DNA of 64,000 nt from M3007 sp031425035 (lineage in GTDB: Bacteria > Bacteroidota > Bacteroidia > Chitinophagales > Saprospiraceae). A program made the translations under genes and the position numbers. The DNA is taken from NCBI GenBank assembly GCA_031425035.1, contig JANPIN010000061.1, positions 1 to 64,000 on the forward strand, written 5' to 3'. The notes under the pieces were generated by a model. That model saw only the letters and a list, made by a program, of their open reading frames with translations. It did not search any database and was not told the DNA's origin. Shown here one piece after another: positions 22,609 to 31,341 of this stretch. How positions within the stretch are numbered: position 1 is the first letter of the stretch; each line of letters begins with the position of its first letter.

Positions 22609-23496
22609 ATGATGAAAAAAATAACCTTCCTTTTCGTACTGCTTCTACTGGCAGGCGGACTGGCTGCCCAGGCTACGCTCCAGGTAGTCACTAAAACAGT
22701 GCAAAAAACCCTGGCCTGGAAAGCGGGCTACTCGGTGGAAATCATTTGTGAAAAAGCGGAGGTAGAAGTGGAGCCACTGCCGGCGGGAAACAACAAGGTG
22801 CTGGTGAAAGCCGAAATGTCGGCCCGGCATCCGCAGTTAGACAGCGCGAAATACGACCTCGAGGCCTGGAAATTCGTCACTTCGACCGTCGGCAAAAAGA
22901 TCTATATCCGCGCTTATGTCGGCCTGCCGGCGGGTCGGGCATTGCCCAACTCCAACCTGAAGGCGAAAATTACGCTGCAGGTGCCCATGTCCTGCCCGGT
23001 CACGCTGACCAATAAATTTGGTAAAGCCCGGCTGGAACACCTCGCCGGCGCTATCCGGCTGAGCGGCGAGTTCTGCGCATTCACGCTGCTGGACCTGCAG
23101 GGCGGGGTAAACATCAGCAGCCAGTACGGTAATGTGGATGGCCGCCAGCTGGCCGGTAAAGTGGACCTGCAAACCAAACGATCGGCTATTTCACTTACGG
23201 GCATCCGGGGCGATTGCAACGTGCACAGCGAATACGGCACGGTCGCGGTGGAAGCCGGGTCGCAAACCGGTAACCTGTATATACAATCTAATAAAGGCGA
23301 TGTGACGGTGGAAACGGGCAGCCTGCCGCGTCATAACGTGTATTTACAGGCGACCTACGGAGAGCTGAAGGTGCCAAGCAGTCAGCATTTCGAATCCGGC
23401 AGTTCGGGGAATACCCGGCAGGCTACGTTGCATCAGGGCGCAGGCCGGCCCCAGGTTACCGTGGAAACCACTTTCGGGAAAATTACAGTGCAGTAA
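22609..23496 (+). CDS. DUF4097/adhesin-like periplasmic beta-helix protein
   Basis: 295 residues with a signal peptide (about 1-20, ending GLAAQ). The remainder is repeated short beta strands (GKARLEHLAGAIRLSGEFC, SSQYGNVDGRQLAGKVDLQTKRSAISLTGIRGDCNVHSEYGTV) typical of DUF4097-like putative auto-transporter adhesin proteins. It is the third gene of the sigma cassette, 33 nt after the anti-sigma gene. Many Bacteroidota ECF operons carry such a protein. The molecular role is unknown. Confidence 0.75.
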   Translation: MMKKITFLFVLLLLAGGLAAQATLQVVTKTVQKTLAWKAGYSVEIICEKAEVEVEPLPAGNNKVLVKAEMSARHPQLDSAKYDLEAWKFVTSTVGKKIYIRAYVGLPAGRALPNSNLKAKITLQVPMSCPVTLTNKFGKARLEHLAGAIRLSGEFCAFTLLDLQGGVNISSQYGNVDGRQLAGKVDLQTKRSAISLTGIRGDCNVHSEYGTVAVEAGSQTGNLYIQSNKGDVTVETGSLPRHNVYLQATYGELKVPSSQHFESGSSGNTRQATLHQGAGRPQVTVETTFGKITVQ

Positions 23497-23556
23497 ATCC
23501 GGCTTTCATCGCAGCGCCACCTCTAAACTATTTCTACATCCATTCATCCATTACCC

Positions 23557-24864
23557 ATGAAAAGTCACCTGTTTACCCTCCTCTTTTTAATGCTCGCCGG
23601 TTTAGCCAGCGCTCAATCCACCGACACCACTTTCCTCTCCCTTTCCCAGGAAAATGCCCCGCTGGAAAAACAGCGTTTTATCGATCAGTATGACTACGTA
23701 TTCGGCACCAAACAACCCACGCAGTTGCTGGTGAAATTAAACCTGGCCCCGGTAGTGCTGCCCTTAGGTGCCTACGGACTGGATGACGACCCCGGTATTT
23801 TCCAGGATATTTCGGGCGATATTAATAACACCTCCAAAGCGGAAGTAGGGGTAGAATGGAAAATCCTGCCGGCCATTTCCCTGTATGCCGGGGGAAGTAT
23901 AGCCACCCGCGGCAGCAGTTATTTCAAAGGGCATTATCGCGGTACCGGCTGGCGTGTCGAACCCCGCTGGTACTACGATATGCCTAAACGTATTCGTTCC
24001 GGACAGAGCGCCAACAACGTATCGGGTAACTACATCAGCGTTGAATATCAAAGTTTTGCGCAGCGTGATCGGGATAGCGAACCGTCTGCCATGTTCAACA
24101 AATCCACCTTTCAGGCCACCAGTCTGCGTTATGGACTGCAGCGCCGGCTCCTGCGGTACGGGTTCATTGATATCAGTATTGGGGCGGGTTATCAGCAGTC
24201 ATCCTACCGTTCGGAATACACAATTCAACCGGATAAAGAAGCAGGCATATTTGTCGAAACGCGGGTCGCTGCCGGGTTCGCGCTGGGCGCCCCGAAGACC
24301 GAAAAATCCGAGGTGCCTATTTGTGATGTGCTGCGCTGTTTCCAGGAAGACCGGCATTTATGGAAACTCAGTCTGGCCAAGGCCCTGCAGGCGAATCATA
24401 GCGGTTTATCCATCCATCCTAAAATGTCCTATGAACAGAAAATTGGCAGTTCCCCCTTTTCGGTGGAGACGGAGCTGGAGGTTTTCCTGAATACTTATGG
24501 CGGCTATGATCAGGATTTTTATGTAAGAAAATACGGCGCCGGGCTCAATGTTCAACCCCGCTGGTATTTCCTGCAAAAACACCGGGTAGCCAAAGGCAAA
24601 TCGGGTAATAACCTGTCCGGTGTGTTTGCCGGAATGCTGACCGGTTATCGACGTACGGAGCAGCCGAAAGCGCTTTTTACCAGCCAGTCGCCCAATAATT
24701 TTTACGTTGCGCCCCACCTCGGCATTCAGCAGCGACTCTTCCGTACGGGTTTTGTGCAATATAAATTCGGGCTGCTTTACAGCGATATTCTTGAAGATCA
24801 ATACAATGGTCTGCCCGATCCGACGGCATTCCTGTCCGAGTTACAGGTGGGTTTTGTTTTTTAG
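23557..24864 (+). CDS. outer-membrane-associated protein of unknown function
   Basis: 435 residues with a signal peptide (1-19, ending AGLASAQ). The body shows two similar halves, each with Y-A-G-G-S / R-V-E-P-R-W-Y / G-N-N-x-S-G words and amphipathic strands ending aromatic (RYGFIDISIGAGYQQSSYRS, VQYKFGLLYSDI). This is consistent with a beta-barrel that ends in F (LQVGFVF). It is probably an outer-membrane protein in the sigma-controlled operon. No named family is recognised. Confidence 0.65.
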   Translation: MKSHLFTLLFLMLAGLASAQSTDTTFLSLSQENAPLEKQRFIDQYDYVFGTKQPTQLLVKLNLAPVVLPLGAYGLDDDPGIFQDISGDINNTSKAEVGVEWKILPAISLYAGGSIATRGSSYFKGHYRGTGWRVEPRWYYDMPKRIRSGQSANNVSGNYISVEYQSFAQRDRDSEPSAMFNKSTFQATSLRYGLQRRLLRYGFIDISIGAGYQQSSYRSEYTIQPDKEAGIFVETRVAAGFALGAPKTEKSEVPICDVLRCFQEDRHLWKLSLAKALQANHSGLSIHPKMSYEQKIGSSPFSVETELEVFLNTYGGYDQDFYVRKYGAGLNVQPRWYFLQKHRVAKGKSGNNLSGVFAGMLTGYRRTEQPKALFTSQSPNNFYVAPHLGIQQRLFRTGFVQYKFGLLYSDILEDQYNGLPDPTAFLSELQVGFVF

Positions 24865-24891
24865 TGGAAATCTGTACCATTTAAAAGTACT

Positions 24892-26409
24892 TTGCAGCGT
24901 AAAAACAGCTGGGAATCCGGTCTTTCCTCTCGTCTAGTGTATTATTTTAAAATACTCAGTTTTTTCACCGCTGCCGTTTTAATCGTTTCGGTTTCGTACC
25001 GCTACTATCGCTATGGGGAGGTGCAGATTAAAAGTCTGTTAATCAGCGCATGCCTACTGCGGCTGGCGGCGGCTATATACCCCTGTTTGCATGACTGGGA
25101 TGAACGTTACCACGCACTGGTGGCCAAGAACATGTTGGTTAATCCCCTGATGCCGCGTTTATACCCGGTTGATTACTTGCCCTATAATTACCAAAACTGG
25201 ATCTGTAATTATATATGGCTGCATAAACAGCCTTTTGCACTTTGGAGCATGGCTTGTTCCATTAAAATGTTTGGCGCTAATGAATTGGCGGTACGGGCGC
25301 CTTCGGTAATTTTATCCACTATAGCCGTGTATTTAACCTATTTGATCGGCAAGTGGATGTTTTCCAGTAAAATAGGTTTGATAGCGGCCGTATTTCATGC
25401 GCTCAACGGCTTTATAATAGAATTGACCGGCGGTGCTGTCCCAAGTGACCATATAGATGTAAGCTATTTATTCTGGATAGAACTGGCTATGTTGTTCAGC
25501 GTTTACAGCAGCTATAAATTAGCGGAGGGTTCCGGAAAACGTACCCAATTCGCTTTTTTAATCGGCGTCATTCTGGGTATTTGCATATTGTGTAAATGGC
25601 TGCCCTGCCTGATCATCGTTCCGGTGTACGCTATTTTGCATTGGAAACAAAGCAAGACCCTGCTGCATTCCGCGCTGTTGCTGCTAACGGGTTTACTGGT
25701 AGCTGCGCCCTGGCAGGTATACGCGGCATTTACTTTTCCGCAGGAATACTGGTATGAAATGAACTTTAACAGCCGCCACCTGTACGAAGTTATTGAAGAA
25801 CAGGGACATTCTATGTTATATCATTTTGATCTGGCGAGGATTATCTGGAATGAACTGGTCTATTTGCCTTTTTTCTGGTTATTATACAAGGGTGTTAAAA
25901 AATCCACCCAACCCTTACTGGCGCTAACCACCTGGATATTGCTGCCGTATTTATTTTTTACTTTGGCAGCAACTAAAATGCCGGCCTACACCCTGTTTTG
26001 CGGTCCCGCCATATTCATTACGCAGGCCTTATTTCTGGAAAGTCTGGATGAAATTCGCTTTAAAAGCATAAAAGTTGTCTTAACCGCAGCGTTTCTCCTG
26101 CTTGCCTCCCGGTATTGCGCAGAGCGGGTCAAACCGTTTAAATCCTATCCGAAGGCCGAGGCATTAAGGTTTAAAATAGAAAAATTAAGAGCAACCTACC
26201 AGAACCCTAAAACCGCCCTGTTTAACGTGCAATCCAAAGTGGAACTCATGTTTTATACTGATTTTATTGCCTACGGCCATTTCCCCTCCGACCAGGATAT
26301 ACAAACATTATCCGCAGCCGGTTATGATATCATTGTCCTCGACACTCCAGATATGCCCGACGATCTCCGCGCCAACAAGCTGCTGAAACTATCACCGGAC
26401 AAACTATAG
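24892..26409 (+). CDS. GT39/ArnT-like glycosyltransferase, polytopic membrane protein
   Basis: About 505 residues with 10 or more hydrophobic segments. The signature acidic loop motif HDWDERYH (about 67-74) after the first helices marks the PMT/ArnT (GT39/GT83) fold; it is followed by LYPVDYLPYNYQNWICNY and further helices. It would transfer a sugar from a lipid-phosphate donor at the periplasmic face. No ATG lies near the start: TTG 24892 or GTG 24937 are the options, and the start is uncertain. The gene looks more AT-rich than its neighbours and may have been acquired separately. Acceptor and sugar are unknown. Confidence 0.8.
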   Translation: MQRKNSWESGLSSRLVYYFKILSFFTAAVLIVSVSYRYYRYGEVQIKSLLISACLLRLAAAIYPCLHDWDERYHALVAKNMLVNPLMPRLYPVDYLPYNYQNWICNYIWLHKQPFALWSMACSIKMFGANELAVRAPSVILSTIAVYLTYLIGKWMFSSKIGLIAAVFHALNGFIIELTGGAVPSDHIDVSYLFWIELAMLFSVYSSYKLAEGSGKRTQFAFLIGVILGICILCKWLPCLIIVPVYAILHWKQSKTLLHSALLLLTGLLVAAPWQVYAAFTFPQEYWYEMNFNSRHLYEVIEEQGHSMLYHFDLARIIWNELVYLPFFWLLYKGVKKSTQPLLALTTWILLPYLFFTLAATKMPAYTLFCGPAIFITQALFLESLDEIRFKSIKVVLTAAFLLLASRYCAERVKPFKSYPKAEALRFKIEKLRATYQNPKTALFNVQSKVELMFYTDFIAYGHFPSDQDIQTLSAAGYDIIVLDTPDMPDDLRANKLLKLSPDKL

Positions 26410-26476
26410 TAATTATCTATTTTAGGCCAAATCCATTGAAGATTTGTACTAAAAACAAGCTATAGCAATTTTAAAA

Positions 26477-26665
26477 AAATGATGATTGACGAGACATGAT
26501 TGATGAATGTTGATGTATCAGGCAGCAACATCCGTTCATAAGGGAACATAAGTAAGGTGGATAGACGAAGTACCTACTGAAAAAAAAGCGTTTGACTTTC
26601 GGGTGCCCGACATCGCGGAACATCAAAAATCAACATTCATGTAATCGTCAATCATCAATAATTTC
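26477..26665. repeat. palindromic word array, family E (TGATTGA)
   Basis: The left arm (about 26477-26517) reads GATGATTGACGAGACATGAT then TGATGAATGTTGATGT. The right arm (about 26619-26665) is its imperfect complement (ACATCAAAAATCAACATTCA then CGTCAATCATCAATAATTT). The loop is about 100 nt. It follows the GT39 gene, in a 400-bp gap that otherwise contains only the family F array. Confidence 0.8.
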
Positions 26666-26700
26666 ATAATCGTAGATAAAAACCAACCTGGCATGCTCTT

Positions 26701-26800
26701 GTCCTGCCCCCTGTCACCTGCCTCCTAACACCTGTCTCCTGTCTCCTGTATCCTAACACCTGCCTCCTAATCCCTGTCTCCTGCCCCCTAAATTCCCTAC
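26701..26800 (+). repeat. direct word array, family F (CCTGTCTCCTAACA), copy 1
   Basis: A run of CCTGTCTCCTG/CCTAACACCTG words directly 5' of the acyl-CoA dehydrogenase ATG (26812). Unlike other arrays it shows no inverted arm. The same words in the same orientation occur at 34365-34423. Translated on the other strand it gives the well-known spurious R-R-Q-E-T-G peptide, which is not a gene. Confidence 0.85.
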
Positions 26801-26811
26801 CTTCGTCCTTT

Positions 26812-28035
26812 ATGGACACCATCTTCCGTACCGAACGCCTGCGGGCCCTGCTGCCTCGCGTACAGGCCTTTGTTGAAAACGAGTTGCAACCGCTGGAGCC
26901 CGCTTTTCTGCACCAGCCTTTGCCGGATATTTTTCCGCTGCTGGCCGCCAAACGCGAGCTGGTAAAAGCCGCCGGACTCTGGGGCCTGCACCTGCCCGTT
27001 GCGGAAGGCGGCTGGGGGCTCACGCTCTGCGAATTCGGACAGGTCAGCGAGGTACTGGCCTATGCGCCTTTTTTTGGCCACTTCGTATTTGGTTGTCAGG
27101 CGCCCGACATCGGAAATGCTGAGCTGCTCGGCAAGTTCGCTTCGCCGGAACTGCGCGAGCGTTTCCTGGCGCCGCTGCTGGCCGGGGAAATCCGCTCCTG
27201 TTTTTCCATGACCGAACCCGAATTTGCCGGCTCCAATCCGACGCGTCTGGCCACAACGGCCGTACGGGAAGGCGACGAATACGTCATTAACGGTCATAAA
27301 TGGTTCACTTCCTCCGCCGACGGAGCTGCTTTTGCCATTGTGATGGTGGTCACCGATCCGGTAGCCGCGCCACACCGTCGGGCCAGTATGCTGGTGGTGC
27401 CGACGAGTACGCCCGGTTTCGAGCTGCTGCGTAATATTCCGGTGTTTGGAGAAGCCGGCGCCGGGTGGTTCAGCCATGCGGAGATCCGATATACGGATTG
27501 CCGCGTACCGGTCAGTCACCTGATTGGGGAGGCTGGACAGGGCTTTCAACTGGCCCAGGAACGGCTGGGTCCCGGCCGCATCCACCACTGCATGCGCTGG
27601 GTGGGTGAGGCCGAACGGGCGTTTGCCATGATGTGCCGCTACGCCGCCGAACGTGAAATAGAAGCCGGCGTGCTGCTCGGCGAAAAGCAGTTTGTCCAGG
27701 GTTTCATCGCCGAAAGCCGGGTGGAAATAGATGCCTGCCGCCTGCTGGTCCTGAACACCGCACACCAGATCGATCAGGTCGGCGCGGCGGCTGTGCGCGA
27801 TCAGATTTCGGGGATCAAATTACTGGTGGCCAACATGGTCCTGCGGGTGCTTGACCGCGCCATTCAGGTGCATGGCGCGCTGGGACTAACGGATGACACG
27901 ATCCTCGCCGCCCTGTACCGCCACGAGCGCGGCGCCCGCATCTGGGATGGGGCGGATGAGGTACATAAACAAAGTTTGGCCCTATATTGGCTGAAAAAAT
28001 ATGGCCTGGATGTGAAAGCAAAAAAACGAACATGA
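26812..28035 (+). CDS. acyl-CoA dehydrogenase family protein
   Basis: 407 residues of the ACAD10/11-type family. Oxidises an acyl-CoA to the trans-2-enoyl-CoA using FAD. Motifs include FSMTEPEFAGSNPTRLATTAV (FAD/substrate, about 134-154), EYVINGHKWFTSSADGAAFAIV, and the C-terminal QVHGALGLTDDTILAALYRHERGARIWDGADEVH segment. It overlaps the next gene by an ATGA junction (stop 28033-28035), so translational coupling is expected. Pairing with a phosphotransferase-fold protein is the same combination fused in ACAD10/ACAD11 proteins. Confidence 0.93.
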   Translation: MDTIFRTERLRALLPRVQAFVENELQPLEPAFLHQPLPDIFPLLAAKRELVKAAGLWGLHLPVAEGGWGLTLCEFGQVSEVLAYAPFFGHFVFGCQAPDIGNAELLGKFASPELRERFLAPLLAGEIRSCFSMTEPEFAGSNPTRLATTAVREGDEYVINGHKWFTSSADGAAFAIVMVVTDPVAAPHRRASMLVVPTSTPGFELLRNIPVFGEAGAGWFSHAEIRYTDCRVPVSHLIGEAGQGFQLAQERLGPGRIHHCMRWVGEAERAFAMMCRYAAEREIEAGVLLGEKQFVQGFIAESRVEIDACRLLVLNTAHQIDQVGAAAVRDQISGIKLLVANMVLRVLDRAIQVHGALGLTDDTILAALYRHERGARIWDGADEVHKQSLALYWLKKYGLDVKAKKRT

Positions 28036-29081
28036 CAAACCTAGACGATCCACAACCGCTGCATCCCGGTCATCCTTTCGACCTGGCGGCGCTGCGCTTG
28101 TTCTTGCAGAAAAATGCTCCTGGTATAGGCGAAATTCAAAAAGTGCTGCAGTTCCCCGGCGGTTATTCCAACCTCACTTACTGCCTGCAAACAGCAGAGC
28201 GCGACTACGTGCTGCGCCGCCCGCCACAGGGGGCAAATATTCGCTCCGGCCACGATATGGCGCGTGAATTCCGGGTGTTGAGTCTGCTGCGTGGCCACTA
28301 TGCCCAGGTACCGGAACCTATTTTGTACTGTGAAGATGCTTCGATACTGGGCGCGCCATTTTTCCTGATGGAGCGTATACCCGGACATATTTTACGGCCT
28401 TCCAACGTGGCGAATTTGACCCATACGCCGGAAAGCATGACGCAACTGTCTACCGCGCTGGTCGATAACCTGGTGAGCCTGCATGCGCTGAATCTGGAAA
28501 CGACCGGTTTGCTCCAGTTGGGCCGCCCGGAAGGGTATGTGGAACGCCAGGTCGAAGGCTGGACGAAACGTTATCGGGCTGCTGAAACGGATGCTATTCC
28601 AGCGATGAATGCCCTGATCGTCTGGATTGCCGATCACCTGCCGGTCAGTTCCGAACCGACCCTGCTGCACAATGACTATAAGTTTGATAATGTGGTATTT
28701 GCGAACATGCAGGTGAGTGGCGTGCTGGACTGGGAAATGGCCACGGTCGGCGATCCGCTTATGGACGTCGGCACCATGCTGGCCTACTGGCTACAGGCGG
28801 ACGATGGTCCCAGCGCCTTTTATTACAATGTTACGCATTTACAAGGTATGCTGAGCCGCCAGCAAGTTGCGGATCATTATGCCCGGCAAAGCGGTCGTTA
28901 TTTATCCGGTATTATGTTTTACTACGTCTTTGGTTTGTTCAAAAATGCGGTCATCGCCCAGCAGATTTATGCCCGCTGGAAACAGGGACATAGTCAGGAT
29001 CCCCGTTTCGGTAAGCTACTCCCACTTATCCTGGAATTAGCGGAAAAAGCCGAGCGGGCGATTGTGACCGGGCGGCTGTGA
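28032..29081 (+). CDS. APH-type phosphotransferase (ACAD10/11 N-terminal-like kinase)
   Basis: 349 residues from ATG 28032, which overlaps the stop of the acyl-CoA dehydrogenase. Aminoglycoside phosphotransferase/choline kinase fold: FPGGYSNLTYCLQT (about 40, glycine-rich loop), YVLRRPPQG, then the catalytic loop LLHNDYKFDNVVF and the metal-binding LDWEMATVGDPLMDVGTM. In ACAD11-type fusions this kinase phosphorylates 4-hydroxyacyl-CoA for beta-oxidation. Operon pairing with an ACAD supports the same role for hydroxy fatty acids here, but that is inferred. Confidence 0.88.
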   Translation: MTNLDDPQPLHPGHPFDLAALRLFLQKNAPGIGEIQKVLQFPGGYSNLTYCLQTAERDYVLRRPPQGANIRSGHDMAREFRVLSLLRGHYAQVPEPILYCEDASILGAPFFLMERIPGHILRPSNVANLTHTPESMTQLSTALVDNLVSLHALNLETTGLLQLGRPEGYVERQVEGWTKRYRAAETDAIPAMNALIVWIADHLPVSSEPTLLHNDYKFDNVVFANMQVSGVLDWEMATVGDPLMDVGTMLAYWLQADDGPSAFYYNVTHLQGMLSRQQVADHYARQSGRYLSGIMFYYVFGLFKNAVIAQQIYARWKQGHSQDPRFGKLLPLILELAEKAERAIVTGRL

Positions 29082-29111
29082 AAAACGACCGATTAACAAT
29101 AGACTTTTTCT

Positions 29112-29231
29112 TGGTGTGCTTATGTGTGCTCTGTGGTTGAAAAATTATCTACCACATAAGCGCACATAAGCGCACATTAGGATTATAATTCTATTTTTCT
29201 ATGTGTTCTCTGTGCTCTCTGTGGTAAAAAA
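29112..29231. repeat. palindromic word array, family G (TGTGCTCTGTGGT / ACCACATAAGCGCACAT)
   Basis: Left words TTATGTGTGCTCTGTGGT are followed after a 13-nt loop by the complementary-type words ACCACATAAGCGCACATAAG. A third, same-direction stretch TGTTCTCTGTGCTCTCTGTG follows. It fills the 160-bp gap between the kinase and SDR genes. CTCTGTGGT-type words recur in many bacterial genomes from memory; here they form part of a folded element. Confidence 0.75.
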
Positions 29232-29241
29232 ATAATACTCA

Positions 29242-29937
29242 ATGGTAAAAACAGCGCTCATCACCGGCGCCTATCGCGGACTCGGCTTGGAAGTAGCCCG
29301 CGAACTGGGCCAAAAAGGCTTCCGGGTAATCATCACCGGCCGGAAACCGGATCTGCTGGAAACGGCGGTTACGCAATTGCGCTCCGAAGGACTGGCCGTA
29401 GAATCGCTGCCCCTGGACGTCACCAATTTGACCAGTATACTCCATGCCTTATCCGTGCTACAGGAGCAAAAAGTGCAGCTCGATGTACTGATCAACAATG
29501 CAGCACTGCGGCCGGACAGCGAGTACGGCATCCTGGAAGTGCCCTTTGGGATGATCGAGCAAACCATCCGCACCAACGTCATTGGCCCCCTGGTCGTCAC
29601 CCAGCGCTTGCTGCCCGTGTTGGCCGAAAAAGCCCGGGTGATCAATATTTCTAGTTCCGCAGGAAAAATGTCGGATGGTTTGTATCCTTGGGCGCCAGTG
29701 TACGCCATTTCTAAGGCCAGCCTCAACGCAGTCACATTGCAACTGGCAACGGCCCTCGGCGAGCGCGACATAGCGGTAAATGCCGTATGCCCCGGCTGGC
29801 TCCGAACGGAAATGGGCGGTCAGGAAGCCCCGAATTCCGTCGAACAGGGCGCAGATACGATCGTCTGGCTGGCCACCGAAGCGCCCCATACGTTGCGGGG
29901 TAAGTTTTTGAAAGACAGACAGGAAATAGATTGGTAA
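29242..29937 (+). CDS. short-chain dehydrogenase/reductase
   Basis: 231 residues. NAD(P)-binding TGAYRGLG at about residues 8-15, NNAA in VLINNAAL, catalytic Ser in INISSSAG, and the YAISK active-site Tyr/Lys pair. C-terminal PGWLRTEMGG is typical of carbonyl reductase-like SDRs. Its substrate is unknown. It follows the family G array and precedes the EAD-like gene by 27 nt. Confidence 0.93.
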   Translation: MVKTALITGAYRGLGLEVARELGQKGFRVIITGRKPDLLETAVTQLRSEGLAVESLPLDVTNLTSILHALSVLQEQKVQLDVLINNAALRPDSEYGILEVPFGMIEQTIRTNVIGPLVVTQRLLPVLAEKARVINISSSAGKMSDGLYPWAPVYAISKASLNAVTLQLATALGERDIAVNAVCPGWLRTEMGGQEAPNSVEQGADTIVWLATEAPHTLRGKFLKDRQEIDW

Positions 29938-29964
29938 TTAGTCCAAAAACCCAATATTTACACC

Positions 29965-30195
29965 ATGCCCGAAATACGCGAACAAATTGAATTCCTGATT
30001 GGCAATAGCCAGACCGAAGAAGCCCTGAAATTGCTGGCACAGTCCAGCAACGACGCTATTTTGCTCCAGGCCCAGTACAATAATGGCAAGAAAAATTTCA
30101 ACCTGGGTCTGATCGATTACGGTGAATGGCAACGTATTCAGGCGCGGGTCAATTATGGTGCGCTGGACATGGCCGGCCGCCTGTCGCGCGATTAG
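29965..30195 (+). CDS. stand-alone effector-associated domain (EAD11-like) protein
   Basis: 76 residues that consist of a single small helical domain: IREQIEFLIGNSQTEEALKLL at the start, then DAILLQAQYNNGKKNFNLGL, then IDYGEWQRIQARVNYGALDM. From memory this matches the EAD11 family of prokaryotic conflict and apoptosis-like systems, in which EADs act as adaptor modules that link enzymatic effectors. No enzymatic effector is attached here. The gene is 27 nt after the SDR on the same strand. It could be an adaptor for an EAD11-carrying effector elsewhere in the genome, or a remnant. Confidence 0.7.
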   Translation: MPEIREQIEFLIGNSQTEEALKLLAQSSNDAILLQAQYNNGKKNFNLGLIDYGEWQRIQARVNYGALDMAGRLSRD

Positions 30196-30209
30196 CAGGT
30201 GGTTGTCAA

Positions 30210-30419
30210 TCAGCGGATTACAATGTTATTTCCCTGAAAGACTACCTCGTCCCCGGCGCGTAATTTTTTGCGCTTTTGCGTTTCCACCACGCCGTTCACC
30301 TGCACGTCGCCATCGACAATATAAAGGTTCGCTTCTCCGCCGGTACCCACCAGGCCGGTCGCTTTCAATAAATTAGTCAGGGTAATAAATGGGTGGCCCT
30401 GCAGCTCGAATTCGGTCAT
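30210..30419 (-). CDS. S4-domain RNA-binding protein
   Basis: 69 residues. The whole protein is an S4 fold of the YaaA/YbcJ type: FITLTNLLKATGLVGTGGEANLYI followed by DGDVQVNGVVETQKRKKLRAGDEVVF. Such proteins bind structured RNA, often linked with ribosomes or DNA replication genes, though neither is adjacent here. It converges with the EAD-like gene, with 14 bp between the stops. Confidence 0.85.
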   Translation of the reverse strand: MTEFELQGHPFITLTNLLKATGLVGTGGEANLYIVDGDVQVNGVVETQKRKKLRAGDEVVFQGNNIVIR

Positions 30420-30615
30420 ATGCTTTAATAGTTAAGGACTAGAAGTGTAAGAGCAAATCGACAACGGTCCATCATGAATTGCGTTTACCGAATGTCGCGG
30501 TAAGGTAGCAAGCTTTCCGCTCATGGCCCGTCGGTGGAGCCAAGGCTTTTACAACTGTTTTAACACCATAGCAGGAATGTCGATTTTTTACCACGCACCA
30601 CGCCTACGGGCAGCA

Positions 30616-30623
30616 TAGTTTTG
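30616..30623 (+). promoter_or_regulatory. possible -7 element for cupin gene
   Basis: TAGTTTTG, 28 nt before the ATG at 30652, fits TAnnTTTG. No convincing -33 TTG is seen at the right distance, so support is weak. Confidence 0.35.
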
Positions 30624-30651
30624 TAGAAAATTGTCTTAAAATTTCTGAAAC

Positions 30652-31278
30652 ATGGAAAGAAGAAATTTCTTGCAAACGACAGGCTTCCTGGCTGCCGTTG
30701 GATTAATACCAACAACGGTCTACGCTGCCTCAGCGAATGCCTTGATTACAAATGCCTCCCACGATCCATTACAACCGTTTTATCTGCCCCCGCTTGGGCC
30801 TTTAGATCATAAAGGCAGTATGGACATTCGGGTACGGGTGCAAGCCAGAGATACGGGGGGCGTATATTCGTGCGTCGAATGTGCTGTAGCGCCTAAAGTG
30901 ATGGGTCCGCCACCCCACTATCATAAAGAATTGGACGAGTTAATGTACGTGCTGGAAGGCACTGCGAATGTGATAGTAGGCGAGGAAATTGTGGAAATTG
31001 CTGCCGGCGGCTGGCATTTCCGTCCGCGAAACCTCAAGCATACTTTCTGGAACGCCTCTACAGAACCTTTGCGTTTTGTGGACATGTATTTTAACCAGCC
31101 TTTTGAGTTGTTTTTAGAGCGCATTTTTCATGAACTTACCCCCGAAAACGGCTATCCACAAGGCTCTGTGCAACTCCAAAAGGAACACGAACGCTTAAAC
31201 GAACAGTACGGTTTGGTATATGCGGAAACAGCGTTTGAAGAACGACAAGCCATTGCTGCGAAATTCGGTTTGAAATAG
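30652..31278 (+). CDS. cupin domain protein, exported
   Basis: 208 residues. An N-terminal leader (MERRNFLQTTGFLAAVGLIP ... AASA) resembles a Tat-like or lipoprotein-free signal. The cupin core has metal ligands in PPPHYHKELDELMYVLEG and the second motif WHFRPRNLKHTFWN. Bacteroidota cupins of this kind are often uncharacterised oxidoreductases or sugar isomerases. It is followed 64 nt later by an AraC-type regulator on the same strand. This two-gene stretch looks more AT-rich by eye than the flanking genes. Confidence 0.85.
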   Translation: MERRNFLQTTGFLAAVGLIPTTVYAASANALITNASHDPLQPFYLPPLGPLDHKGSMDIRVRVQARDTGGVYSCVECAVAPKVMGPPPHYHKELDELMYVLEGTANVIVGEEIVEIAAGGWHFRPRNLKHTFWNASTEPLRFVDMYFNQPFELFLERIFHELTPENGYPQGSVQLQKEHERLNEQYGLVYAETAFEERQAIAAKFGLK

Positions 31279-31341
31279 TATTCAGGCATACACAGCGCAG
31301 GGCGGCGATAAAAAGCCGCCGCGCGTTACTCTCTTTCTGCG

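Noticed and set aside
26664..27023. Minus-strand frame with repeated R-R-Q-E-T-G
   Set aside because: It is the family F word array read on the opposite strand, overlapping the acyl-CoA dehydrogenase start; a known type of spurious ORF.
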